A model generated the notes under the pieces. The model worked only from the letters and a program-made list of their open reading frames with translations, was not told the DNA's origin and did no database searches. A DNA stretch of 36,958 nt. Origin: an uncultured Alphaproteobacteria bacterium (GTDB taxonomy: Bacteria; Pseudomonadota; Alphaproteobacteria; Rs-D84). Location of the stretch: assembly GCA_937900435.1 (NCBI GenBank), contig CALCEG010000006.1:1-36958 (forward strand), read 5' to 3'. Below are positions 18,701 to 24,311 of this stretch, in pieces. A program made the translations under genes and the position numbers. Every line of letters begins with the position of its first letter. Position 1 is the first letter of the stretch.

Positions 18701-20196
18701 AATGGGCAAATCGTGAAATTCGCAAAAAGTTGAAAGCGGAACCTGATATAAATACCATAAATAAAACTATGGAATTATCAGAAAAAGCACAAAAAGCCCT
18801 TAAATCAGTCAATTCAGACGATTTAGCGGAAGCACAAGCAGCAGTAAAACAAATCCGCGAATGGCAAATGTTTGTTGCCGACCAAGATGTACCTGCAACT
18901 TGGTATTCAAAATTGATTGGTTCGTGGTATCCAAAAGCAATGTTGTATAACATCAATACGCATAGCGTGAATATCTTGGGAACGGGTATAAACTATGCTG
19001 TGGTCGAGGCTGCACTCGAAATTCAATATGGGAAAGGGAAAGTATCAAAAAGCGCAGTGGATGCAGAAAAAAAGCGTTTGCGTGCATTATACGATTCTAA
19101 TTTGGTAAGTTTAGCGGGTATGATGGACCCAACAAGCCCAACATTATTACATGGTGAACAATACAATCCACGCGAGGGTAGAGGTTTAGGCGCAAAGGCT
19201 GTAAACTTTTCAATGGATTTATTGGGTAAAGAAGATAACTGGTTCAAGGTCCAAGTATATGTTGATGCATTAAATCGTATTGCCACCGCAGACGCAGCAA
19301 AAACAGGCGAAAGTCCAACAGAATTATTTAGACTTTACAAGCGTTTAGATAATCCAAAAGACAGTCGTGCATACAAAGCGCATCAAGAAGCAGTTGTAAT
19401 AGCCCAGACAGCAGTATTTCAACAGACAGGAGTATTATCAACAGCATTGAAAAAAGGTCGTGATGCTTTGAACAATTTAACTATATTTGGATATAAAACC
19501 GAATTGGGAACATTGTTAGCACCATTTGTCAAAACACCAGCGAACATCGTGGAACAAGGCGCACGTGCAATCGCCGCCCCGATAAGAGTCGCAAATCACG
19601 CAATAAAAAGCGATTGGAAAAATTGGTCTGTTCAAGATACCTTGGATGTTGGGTATTTTGTATTAGGTTGTGCGCTTGGTGCGATTGCTATGATGACGGA
19701 CTATGAGCCGCCCTATGAAGCACCACACAAATACGACCCGAATAAACCTTATGATTCAATAAAAATCTTTGGTGGAGCGTGGATTAAACTTGATACATTT
19801 GGTATCGCGGCGGTTCCAATGCGTGTCATGGCGTCTTTAATGACCGGAAAAGGGCTTGGTGTAGCCGGAACACTGAACGATATACCTTTGGTAGGAGATT
19901 TAGCGGAATCTTATCAACAAGCGGCACAGATAGAACAAGCCCCATACACCAAAGGAACAAGATTTATTGCAAATCTGGGGTATAATCGTATCAATACAGC
20001 AGTTCCAGCAATAGCGCGTTATACTATCGCAGCGATGCACCCAGCGGACATCGGTTTGGAAAATGTGGATTTTGGATTGCCAAAAACAGGCATCGGTCGT
20101 AAGATTAAAAGACAATACGGATTGGACGGTGGCGACACAACCACGAACGATATATTGCGTATATTCTTTAACAGATTGAAGATTGCTGAGGAATAA
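12718..20196 (+). CDS. Giant polyvalent ejection protein (gp16-like position; ParB-like and zincin-like motifs)
   Basis: The product has 2,492 residues, about a fifth of the genome. Visible parts are: a Gly-rich hydrophobic segment at about 159-188; a ddrB-like ParB-superfamily region at about 570-690 with GNGR at 642-645; a THGISLRNLQKVLDLGG block at about 1067, typical of phage and plasmid polyvalent proteins; a zinc metallopeptidase-like HEMSH at 1581-1585; a linker of Glu/Ala repeats near 1740-1790; and a C-terminal hydrophobic helix near 2312 (YFVLGCALGAIAMM). It holds the position of the T7 gp16 transglycosylase but shows no obvious lysozyme motif. It is likely injected with the DNA and may act on host targets. 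The motifs are seen; activities are inferred. Confidence 0.78.
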   Translation: MEKDFLTDQTLSLDDAIAKAQSITPDDDPQFDPVLPSQLNTAEKTPSKHTMSMDDALKTYRLKMDSIEGLTRIANGDITTHFWGNLAKGAGDFIQEMKMQPAKFDGMVYRAFNGHVWPNMTEDEAVRLMDSATSYVANQERLRNIIVQSQGGADSLVRPLGSGALQVLSLGVVGLMTGGAGIGALAGLQEASDISQEFAEKAMDENGGTLRGYDNREDALYAALHGIISGYIETKLGVENLFTGAAKNTFASRLGTQILKSAAGEGAEEFLQEGSKFLFENMAGKNNRTGGEFLKDALTNAVYGAILGGAFSIPMYQVNKLRINKALRAQGFTDVEADEMTNDMIDNAKKSILQEVDTRSQLREHYGEQWTGLKNKVIIALENAGWKETHPEIDLEKYAADNADDIVRPLFNMSNKFGIDTRDLLQLADIDVIDNAIYLKPMNLGSAEVIANRIREKKEQVKRLNILARTGAGNPETKRTLNTQIELLQKYYEKLTGDRLNLARRTRAGKARLDAEVLASTAPAVSETIANIDISQMSSGEPTTQIREKLDGQPFVYVGDKQLPVEYKVVPMDEVIASHIGQDINTNYSLKELQNRAQRGSRTDVSILQSRAAKIQPENLGIAYNTQNGAPVVNDKGEVIAGNGRYEVLRMTDEKGRARYNKYLESLGLDLTGIKDPILVRVMHNLTPEQQIAVADASNVSATSAFDNASQAAQDAKLLKGTTGVTDFLNKIPIESRQGLFLANDRVNKVALDRRYNDALMMWLLNNDTELYEELYLMGGITQKIQSALNQSIPQLMSLENQYPDVGLRQDLANALKRLPQISRQADFAFAISQVEIDDGRPDLFNENALLYVLNFGKNTKTWEGTGADRLQVGLTLPEFFDTYTQKATTNQENIGQVDMFGQPLAVEQSRGDLLAETLTLAFPREFQDGAATSRDMKAVFLTRAQTAPTQLNQMDLLDTVQPSLFADDTSTASAVRNLPWETPVNVSNPTFFNRMPDANDIEIARNNGIDSFLILDKNEVPSKLVLLDGSVVGLKPGAKVPSGKDLYKPSTPRQLFQTEERNLVVTHGISLRNLQKVLDLGGMAAPSIAISSINEPLTDFGTITLVGNKDIIDPAKSANRVYDRDIWSPTMPFKTYPKAKTKSANAFRDKFKSTFVKADDEANLGEVLYYAQNSARPEQAVQKFEWSRGAKLYYVENVLGKKIDIPTRSVNKDDIWGLHPDQEFIDALKDVDSMAPMDEVIKKVTDAARALINRTDYGKYTKEYRETFLSDYPEDYSGNFNRMDSILYQTKKYAQNIGETEVDTSALGRILDEYANNDQNYQKWAESQIEEMLGSPKVEVGKKLLDWNLENVTKAMLKAGTVNGQNSLVYGVGKVISAGSTRFTSIKGIKEAAKNLKTKKDAAELTDALGARMQDFTNKFMSDSDFTNSMEQKEAAFRALGTLAASGNPTKERLQSVLNYELANKEKYPDELLQEGVDIAKATKEVVRYYFEAKPQRSVLLTEFSGAVMPDDSSYDEMAQKLKDLGLQVERTDNLQQGIRNIENSVGGVLFQGRKVNGFYDPELEVIVLGRSSNTGTLPHEMSHYWANTIFNLVKSGKYNNNPDFMAQAMGMFRMLGVGMNQDTLTRDQQEMFASMTESYIFGMARVPEGIKLPMTAFFNWVPAKYKSFQDIGYINSEGKVINPIFDKYAVEWFNAWYANGTLPSIDASPLMMENSNGEQDGRIIPSTAEVMKTREAEMTAEADRLKRARTDQTTEAMESTPLSERAAAAAAEVEIESKPDNLKLSEPPAEKKKNIVSYLIPGRGTNTREGMFQVARDYLKKEPEHAREIAFGNPALVQNDTGVDRAILIRALMEEYKQGDPEYAELYHNLAETVSLAGKTPGLSNDMNFQYYRVAMDRIRNGMEAKAAIKYAGTRNLNKARRTFNADIDAFIQEHAAKILNTAPDTDKREMLIKQMLAEATLKFGGETATQLNQEDLRRGRGIKSGEREVFTEWANREIRKKLKAEPDINTINKTMELSEKAQKALKSVNSDDLAEAQAAVKQIREWQMFVADQDVPATWYSKLIGSWYPKAMLYNINTHSVNILGTGINYAVVEAALEIQYGKGKVSKSAVDAEKKRLRALYDSNLVSLAGMMDPTSPTLLHGEQYNPREGRGLGAKAVNFSMDLLGKEDNWFKVQVYVDALNRIATADAAKTGESPTELFRLYKRLDNPKDSRAYKAHQEAVVIAQTAVFQQTGVLSTALKKGRDALNNLTIFGYKTELGTLLAPFVKTPANIVEQGARAIAAPIRVANHAIKSDWKNWSVQDTLDVGYFVLGCALGAIAMMTDYEPPYEAPHKYDPNKPYDSIKIFGGAWIKLDTFGIAAVPMRVMASLMTGKGLGVAGTLNDIPLVGDLAESYQQAAQIEQAPYTKGTRFIANLGYNRINTAVPAIARYTIAAMHPADIGLENVDFGLPKTGIGRKIKRQYGLDGGDTTTNDILRIFFNRLKIAEE

Positions 20197-20201
20197 TTTA
20201 T

Positions 20202-20224
20202 AATCGCCAAGGTTGGCGATTTTC
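20202..20224 (+). terminator. Terminator 1 of a tandem pair ending the late operon
   Basis: An 8-bp stem AATCGCCA / TGGCGATT has a 4-base AGGT loop and is followed by T residues, starting 5 bases after the stop of the giant gene. The same CGCCAAGGTTGGCG core recurs 42 bases downstream. Confidence 0.75.
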
Positions 20225-20288
20225 AAGGAATCCGCGGGGTTATTGTCGCCAAGGTTGGCGTTTTTCCAGAATTCCGCGGGTTTCAGGT
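20205..20288 (+). repeat. Two tandem copies of a 42-base terminator-bearing unit
   Basis: The core CGCCAAGGTTGGCG at 20205 and 20247 and a following TCCGCGGG element at about 20231 and 20273 repeat with a 42-base period. The duplication looks like a local tandem copy that doubled the transcription stop. Confidence 0.75.
20247..20265 (+). terminator. Terminator 2 of the tandem pair
   Basis: CGCCA / TGGCG stem with an AGGT loop, followed immediately by five T (20261-20265). It is a second barrier to read-through from the very long late transcript. Confidence 0.75.
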
Positions 20289-20350
20289 TGACAAAATAAG
20301 CAAAACCAAATACACCAAGGGATTTAGAGTGTGTTTTTGGTTTTGTCAAC
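20287..20350. repeat. Long imperfect inverted repeat
   Basis: Outer arms GTTGAC (20287-20292) and GTCAAC (20345-20350) enclose inner arms CAAAACCAAATACAC (20301-20315) and its near reverse complement (20329-20345). The transcribed strand would form a long hairpin with a bulge. It may act as a further terminator or as a protein-binding site. Confidence 0.55.
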
Positions 20351-20353
20351 ATA

Positions 20354-20400
20354 AAATTGCTTTAATTTGATATTATGACGATATTATATTAAAGCAATTT
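20354..20400. repeat. 13-bp perfect AT-rich inverted repeat
   Basis: AAATTGCTTTAAT at 20354-20366 is matched by its reverse complement at 20388-20400. The 21-base loop holds GATATTAT twice. Such AT-rich palindromes are typical of operators or origin elements; the function here is unproven. Confidence 0.6.
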
Positions 20401-20705
20401 AGGCGGAAAGTAGGCGAGATTCCAGAAGCCGAAATCACGATAAAGGGCTTTAACATCAGTAATCGACGGATTACCGCAATCGCAAAATGAACGGACACGA
20501 AGCCGATTGGGTTTTTTTATACTATAAGAATCAGGAATAAAAATCATTATTATCAAAAATAAGGTCTGGACATATTGGAAATCTGGGAAAAGTATATTTT
20601 TGATAGAAATAATGGCATAAAACCGTATGGAAAGATATATGGAATGTATGATGGATTCAAATATGGAATAAGTCGTCAATATGTTAAAAAAACTATAATT
20701 ATTTA
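20374..20705 (+). pseudogene. Possible decayed helix-turn-helix reading frame
   Basis: A single frame (codons in phase with base 20401) is interrupted by only two stops, TGA at 20488 and TAA at 20560, over about 110 codons of AT-rich DNA. The last block reads WEKYIFDRNN... and ends KYGISRQYVKKTIII, which looks like the recognition half of a helix-turn-helix. No start codon or ribosome-binding site is seen. It may be the remnant of a DNA-binding regulator, or chance. Confidence 0.25.
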
Positions 20706-20741
20706 ACATATCGCAAAAATAACTATAAAGTTTTAACATAT
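20679..20741. repeat. Iteron-like TTTAACATAT repeats
   Basis: TTTAACATAT occurs at 20702-20711 and 20732-20741 in direct orientation and at 20679-20688 in inverted orientation. The two direct copies belong to 21-base units (20691-20711 and 20721-20741) that share 18 of 21 bases with a 30-base period. This spacing puts repeats about three helical turns apart, as in iterons or operators. Confidence 0.6.
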
Positions 20742-20825
20742 TTTGAAATTATGTTTTACATTATACCAGGAATACGTAAAAGATAATTTACATTTATCGA
20801 TTTTTTCCATTTTGGAAATAACCAC

Positions 20826-20855
20826 TTGACATTATATGATGGTCTGTGTCATATT
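20826..20855 (+). promoter_or_regulatory. Putative promoter for a short RNA
   Basis: -35 TTGACA (20826-20831), 18-base spacing, extended -10 TGTCATATT (20847-20855). Start is expected near 20862. A strong terminator lies only about 45 bases further, so the product would be a short RNA rather than an mRNA. Confidence 0.55.
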
Positions 20856-20861
20856 ATATAT

Positions 20862-20948
20862 GAAGCAAATTTTTTCATGTTTTTTCATGCTTTCTGTGCA
20901 AACCCCCAGTTTCTCTCTCCTCATTTTAACTGGGGAATTTTTTTTATT
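20862..20948 (+). ncRNA. Candidate small RNA, about 87 nt
   Basis: The stretch is framed by a promoter-like sequence and a strong terminator, with no gene having a ribosome-binding site. The terminator loop is pyrimidine-rich (TCTCTCTCCTC) and contains CTCCT, complementary to the AGGAG core of ribosome-binding sites. Phage sRNAs pairing with mRNA leaders are a plausible role. This is inferred from sequence layout alone. Confidence 0.35.
20904..20948 (+). terminator. Strong terminator upstream of the early promoter
   Basis: Perfect 8-bp stem CCCCAGTT (20904-20911) / AACTGGGG (20928-20935) with a 16-base loop, followed by AATTTTTTTT. It isolates the early promoter at 20956 from upstream transcription. 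Confidence 0.85.
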
Positions 20949-20955
20949 TTTTCGC

Positions 20956-20983
20956 TTGACTATTATAAAATGTATGTTATAAT
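20956..20983 (+). promoter_or_regulatory. Early promoter 1 (sigma70-like)
   Basis: TTGACT (20956-20961), 16-base spacer, perfect TATAAT (20978-20983). The surrounding sequence is almost the same as early promoter 2 at 25228 (CTTGACTATTATAAAA ... TATAATAT ... TATACATAA), so both are probably read by the same host polymerase and perhaps bound by the same regulator. Confidence 0.85.
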
Positions 20984-20989
20984 ATGTAT

Positions 20990-21068
20990 ACATAAAGGTC
21001 ATAAGGGGGCTAAAAAGTTTGGAATCCTGCCCTTATCAGGATTCCATCAAACTATAAGGGAGTTTGAA
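20990..21068 (+). promoter_or_regulatory. Structured leader RNA with competing pairing partners
   Basis: A 14-bp stem (21016-21029 with 21037-21053, three-base bulge) presents a 7-base loop CCCTTAT (21030-21036). The loop is complementary to ATAAGGG at 21001-21007 and to an identical ATAAGGG at 21054-21060, the latter being the ribosome-binding site of the next gene. AGTTTG is also duplicated (21016 and 21061), and both copies can pair with CAAACT (21048-21053). The arrangement suits a two-state translational switch. It matches no riboswitch class I know. Confidence 0.6.
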
Positions 21069-21281
21069 ATGAGATATACAACTAAACTTTATATTATAAT
21101 CGTTATTTTAACGACAGTGTTGTTTTGGCGTGAATGTGTTCATGCGAATCGTTTAACTTATATAATTCAACACACTAATAATTTTTGTGAAAATCAAGTT
21201 GCAGACGCGATTCAATCAACAAGTGATGAATTGTTGGTTGCTTGCGAAGCGCGTATCGACCAAATCTTATTAAATAAATAA
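21069..21281 (+). CDS. Small membrane protein, first early gene
   Basis: The product has 70 residues from ATG 21069, chosen because AAGGGAG lies 8 bases upstream and the longer frame from 20826 would run through a terminator and a promoter. One N-terminal transmembrane helix (about residues 7-20, LYIIIVILTTVLF) precedes a short soluble tail with two Cys. It is the first gene after early promoter 1, so it is probably made immediately after infection; superinfection exclusion or host takeover are possibilities. No family is recognised. Confidence 0.65.
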   Translation: MRYTTKLYIIIVILTTVLFWRECVHANRLTYIIQHTNNFCENQVADAIQSTSDELLVACEARIDQILLNK

Positions 21282-21292
21282 AAGGTGTAAAT

Positions 21293-21559
21293 ATGATTAT
21301 TAAAATAGTTCAAGAGCAACATTTTATCGAGGGCGATAGATATAAAGCGTTTTTATATCAAAACAACGAATGTCTTTGCTGTTTGGTATCTGGCGTAAAA
21401 GCAAAGGATTATTTAGATATGTGCGAAAAATTAGACGGGTTAAAAATTAGGTTAGAGCAACTTGGTAATTCTGTTGATATTATTACAAAGTTCGAACCAG
21501 ACCCAAATTTCGCAACAGAAGCCGAAGCCAATGAATGTATAATGAATAAAGGTTATTAA
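21293..21559 (+). CDS. Hypothetical early protein, 88 residues
   Basis: A small soluble acidic protein (MIIKIVQEQHFIEGDRYKAF...) with a Cys-Leu-Cys-Cys cluster near residue 30 and a helical second half. AAAAGGTG precedes the start at suitable spacing. It follows the membrane protein by 11 bases and is in the same early transcript. No domain is recognised. Confidence 0.65.
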   Translation: MIIKIVQEQHFIEGDRYKAFLYQNNECLCCLVSGVKAKDYLDMCEKLDGLKIRLEQLGNSVDIITKFEPDPNFATEAEANECIMNKGY

Positions 21560-21560
21560 A

Positions 21561-21689
21561 ATGATTAAAGTTGTTGGTTATATAAACGGAAAAAGCATTT
21601 GTGATTATTTGCCTGATACACCAGAAAACAGGCGTTTAATCCAAACTGCGATATCTTATGGTTTAACCGCAGCAATTGTGAGGTTATAA
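21561..21689 (+). CDS. Hypothetical 42-residue protein
   Basis: A short frame starts one base after the previous stop and ends in TAATG overlapping the antirepressor start, so it is tightly coupled at both ends. The product (MIKVVGYINGKSICDYLPD...) has a compact alpha/beta look with no known domain. Tight coupling supports its reality. Confidence 0.55.
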   Translation: MIKVVGYINGKSICDYLPDTPENRRLIQTAISYGLTAAIVRL

Positions 21690-22546
21690 TGAAAAAGAAA
21701 AAACAAACTTTACCGGCAGAAAAAATATCAATTACAAGCATGTCTGGATTGATTCATAATGATTCCCCAGAATTGCCTTGGCGCAACGAACAAACAGGCG
21801 AATTAGAAAACTGTCGTAAAAAATTGATTTACGCGGAGGAGTTATACGAAGCGTTGGGATTGGCTAAATCACATCGTGCGCGTTCTATTGCGAAATGGAA
21901 ATCGTGCGGATTTGAAAATATAGACTGGAACGAACGCGAAATTGTTGGAAAAAAACGCAATACAACATCTGCTTATTTGCGTGTTGAATTTGCAAAAAAA
22001 ATATGTATGCAAATACAAACCCCGATAGCAGACGCAGTGCGCGATTATCTTATTAAAGAAACAGCGGCGTTTTGGGCTGCTGCAAAGCGTCAAGCCCTTG
22101 CGGTTGCCAACCCAACAATTCAACCCCAATTTTCATTATCAGATGCGGTTCGTCAAGTTGTGGAAAAAGCCGTTAAAGATGCTGTGGAAATTGCGGTTGC
22201 TGAAACAAATCAACGCAATCAAACAGCGTCTAGGGAATTGTTTAATCAAAAATTTGCACTGTTGGAAGATATGAAAACTGAACACGTGGACGAAAGAAAC
22301 AAAGCAAATTTACGCGCGCATATATCAAATATGGTACGAAAACATTGTTTTGAACATGGTGAGGATTATAAAACTTTTTGGGAAAAATGTTATAACTCAT
22401 TCAAGATTCGTCATAAATCTTGCGATTGGTATTGGGCTTTTTCTAAATCCACAAATAAAGTTGGGTTTATTGCTGAAAATTTACCAATAAAATATTTGCA
22501 AGAGTTCCAGCAGATAGTAACATCTTTTATACTAGAATACAAATAA
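21689..22546 (+). CDS. AntA/AntB-type antirepressor-like protein
   Basis: The product has 285 residues. Residues about 45-110 (LIYAEELYEALGLAKSHR, then Y-L-R-V-E-F-A-K-K-I-C-M) match the AntA/AntB antirepressor N-terminal domain pattern: a helix pair ending in the conserved A-K-x-x-C-M. The middle is a long helical linker (about 145-205). The C-terminal 80 residues are a second, unidentified domain with HCFEHGEDYKTFWEKCY. Such proteins bind DNA or inactivate phage repressors. No repressor is seen in the window, so the target may be a resident prophage or a host factor. Confidence 0.7.
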   Translation: MKKKKQTLPAEKISITSMSGLIHNDSPELPWRNEQTGELENCRKKLIYAEELYEALGLAKSHRARSIAKWKSCGFENIDWNEREIVGKKRNTTSAYLRVEFAKKICMQIQTPIADAVRDYLIKETAAFWAAAKRQALAVANPTIQPQFSLSDAVRQVVEKAVKDAVEIAVAETNQRNQTASRELFNQKFALLEDMKTEHVDERNKANLRAHISNMVRKHCFEHGEDYKTFWEKCYNSFKIRHKSCDWYWAFSKSTNKVGFIAENLPIKYLQEFQQIVTSFILEYK

Positions 22547-22566
22547 AGCACAGAAAGGAGTAAAAT

Positions 22567-23064
22567 ATGCAGAAAAAACAATATAATTACAAGTCGCTTG
22601 AAAAAGCCACCAAAGCAGAATTGCAAGCGTGGATTTCAGAAGTGTTGTCATATTTGCGAACACTGCCACAAAATAATTACGAAGTAAGTCCCGAAACAAT
22701 AGATGCATTTTGTAATGACTGGACAGGTAAAAGCACCGACGCGGTTGCTGTAACCAATGATTACTTTGCTGAATTTTGGCGTTTATACCCACGCAAAGTC
22801 GGTTCCAAAGCAAAGGTCAAACAAGCATTCAATAACGCGGTTATTCGCGGTTCCACACCAGAACAGATACTGAATGGGACCGCTATGTATGCACGAATCC
22901 GTAATGAAATTACCAAAAAAGACCCATCAAAAGAATGTTTTACGGCACACCCGACAACATTCTTGAATCAAGATAGATTCTTGGCGGTTGATTCAATGCG
23001 TAAGGAATTACTGGGTTTAATCGGTAATACGCCAATGGCGATTGCCACTGTAACAGGATTTTAA
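22567..23064 (+). CDS. Replication-associated protein (primosome/loader-type C-terminal domain)
   Basis: The product has 165 residues. Residues about 68-150 (YFAEFWRLYPRKVGSKAKV, AF, then G.TPEQIL and HPTTFLNQDRF) match the short domain found at the C-terminus of many phage replication-initiation and helicase-loader proteins. It is short for a full initiator, so it may be an accessory primosome protein. It has an AAAGGAG ribosome-binding site and is in the early operon. It is the only recognisable replication-initiation candidate here. Confidence 0.6.
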   Translation: MQKKQYNYKSLEKATKAELQAWISEVLSYLRTLPQNNYEVSPETIDAFCNDWTGKSTDAVAVTNDYFAEFWRLYPRKVGSKAKVKQAFNNAVIRGSTPEQILNGTAMYARIRNEITKKDPSKECFTAHPTTFLNQDRFLAVDSMRKELLGLIGNTPMAIATVTGF

Positions 23065-23075
23065 GAGGTGGAAAT

Positions 23076-23285
23076 ATGTATGGTTCAAAATATGCAGCCA
23101 GAAATTACCCATACTGGAAAGACAGAAAATGCGAACTTTGCGGGAAAAACGTATGCAATTCAGTATTTGAATTTGAGATAAGTTGGTTCCGTGGGGAGGA
23201 CATTTGTGTTGGTGTATGCAAAGATTGCGAACACAAAATAGAACAAATTAAAAAACTTGCAAAATCAAAAATAGAAAAGGATTAA
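23076..23285 (+). CDS. Small zinc-finger protein
   Basis: The product has 69 residues with CELCGKNVC (about 19-27) and CKDC (about 49-52), two Cys pairs expected to bind one zinc, then a Lys-rich helix. Likely a nucleic-acid or protein adaptor. It lies three bases before the GapR-like gene in the replication part of the early operon. No closer family is identified. Confidence 0.65.
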   Translation: MYGSKYAARNYPYWKDRKCELCGKNVCNSVFEFEISWFRGEDICVGVCKDCEHKIEQIKKLAKSKIEKD

Positions 23286-23287
23286 AA

Positions 23288-23557
23288 ATGGAAAATGCAC
23301 CTGATTTAGTAATGACAAACCCAACCGCTGGATTGGACAGCCAACAATTATTATCGTTCGTTCAAAGAATCGAAAAATTGAACGAGGACAAAGCCGCCAT
23401 CGAAGCTGATTTGAAAGAGGTTTTAGACGAGGCAAAGTTCGCTGGATTCGATAAAAAATACGTCAAAGAGATTGTTAAATTGCGTAAATTGGATTCGGAC
23501 GAATTGGACGAACAGGACGAACTGATGGCTATGTATAGACGTGCGGCAGGTTTATAA
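23288..23557 (+). CDS. gapR: GapR-family (DUF2312) DNA-binding protein
   Basis: The product has 89 residues, the same size as Caulobacter GapR. The diagnostic core is present: QQLLSFVQRIEKLNEDKAA, then an acidic helix and GFDKKYVKEIVKLRKLDSD, ending in a short helix MAMYRRAAGL. GapR is an alphaproteobacterial nucleoid protein that clamps overtwisted DNA and helps topoisomerases during replication. A phage copy could support phage replication or compete with the host protein. This is the clearest host clue in the window. Confidence 0.85.
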   Translation: MENAPDLVMTNPTAGLDSQQLLSFVQRIEKLNEDKAAIEADLKEVLDEAKFAGFDKKYVKEIVKLRKLDSDELDEQDELMAMYRRAAGL

Positions 23558-23682
23558 TGCGTAAAACTCATAGGGTTGTTTTTGAATTTATGGAACCTGA
23601 TAAGTTAGAAAGGCAGGTGGTTATAAAGTATATGACAACCCGTGAATTTAATAAATTTATGAAAGGAAAAACAAATGAGTAA
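23557..23682 (+). CDS. Hypothetical 41-residue protein
   Basis: The start overlaps the GapR stop (TAATG) and the end overlaps the next start by 8 bases. The product (MRKTHRVVFEFMEPDKLER...) is basic and small, with no known domain. The coupled position is the main support. Confidence 0.5.
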   Translation: MRKTHRVVFEFMEPDKLERQVVIKYMTTREFNKFMKGKTNE

Positions 23683-24001
23683 AACTTTACATTTGGTATT
23701 AAAAAGTAAATGGTATGATAAAATAGAATCTGGCGAAAAGACAAGTGAATATCGCGCGTGCACACCATATTGGAATAAAAGATTTTGTGGTTGGGCAGAC
23801 ATAACAAATATACACGGACCGAATTTACAACATAATTGGTATTCGTCCGTTGTGTTCCATCGTGGTTATACCAACAAAACAATGGAATTTAAAATAAGAG
23901 ATTATATCGATATAACCACCGAACCGAATGATTTGGGTTTGGATAAATGTTGGGAAATTAAACTTGGACAACGCATAACCAAAGGTGGCAACAATGAGTA
24001 A
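23675..24001 (+). CDS. ASCH/PUA-like domain protein
   Basis: The product has 108 residues. LHLVLKSKWYDKIESGEKT followed by EYR and PYWNKRF is the signature of small ASCH-type (PUA-like) proteins thought to bind RNA or modified nucleotides. The remainder alternates beta strands (ITNIHGPN, VVFHRGYTNKTMEFKI). AAAGGA precedes the start. It overlaps its neighbours on both sides and may modulate translation or RNA during infection. Confidence 0.75.
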   Translation: MSKTLHLVLKSKWYDKIESGEKTSEYRACTPYWNKRFCGWADITNIHGPNLQHNWYSSVVFHRGYTNKTMEFKIRDYIDITTEPNDLGLDKCWEIKLGQRITKGGNNE

Positions 24002-24311
24002 ACTTAAATGTCCGTTCTGTCAGCAGAAATTACAATATGATGACCTGCTTTGCAATTGCATAAATGAACATTGTGAAGAAAGTTTTGATATGGTCGGGAC
24101 AGAAATGCTTTGGCAAAAAGTTATAGACCTAAAACAAGAAATAGACAGCACACGCAAGGCATTAGATGTCGCTGTTGATGCGATTAAAAACGCAACAGAA
24201 TATCTGGGCAACCAAGAACCACTTGTTGATGTTATGGCAATGAATCTACACACAGATTTATCAAAAGCACTAGAACAAATAACAGCACTAGAACAAAAGG
24301 AAGAACAATGA
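23994..24311 (+). CDS. Zinc-ribbon protein A (paralogue family)
   Basis: The product has 105 residues from ATG 23994, preferred over GTG 23985 because AAAGGTGG precedes it. N-terminal zinc ribbon: CPFC, then C-x-x-x-x-C near residue 25, followed by VGTEMLW. The C-terminal half is helical with ALEQITALEQKE. The same plan occurs at 24481 and partly at 28233, so this is a small duplicated family. Likely a zinc-dependent binding protein; function unknown. Confidence 0.65.
   Translation: MSKLKCPFCQQKLQYDDLLCNCINEHCEESFDMVGTEMLWQKVIDLKQEIDSTRKALDVAVDAIKNATEYLGNQEPLVDVMAMNLHTDLSKALEQITALEQKEEQ

Larger units (their letters stand above)
20197..20825. promoter_or_regulatory. Non-coding control region (candidate origin/operator)
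   Basis: About 630 bases have no convincing gene. They contain, in order, two tandem terminators, a large imperfect hairpin (20287-20350), an AT-rich 13-bp inverted repeat (20354-20366 with 20388-20400), a decayed reading frame, and iteron-like direct repeats (20691-20741). The region separates the end of the late operon from the first early gene and is the obvious place for a replication origin or repressor operators. No known initiator-binding motif was recognised. Confidence 0.5.

Noticed and set aside
20389..20739. Minus-strand 116-residue gene
   Set aside because: No ribosome-binding site, low-complexity Ile/Phe/Tyr composition, opposite to all genes and overlapping iterons.
20860..20982. 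40-residue hydrophobic peptide gene
   Set aside because: No ribosome-binding site and it crosses the terminator and the -35/-10 of the early promoter.
20826..21068. Long start for the first early gene
   Set aside because: The frame would run through a terminator, the early promoter and the leader; ATG 21069 has a good ribosome-binding site.
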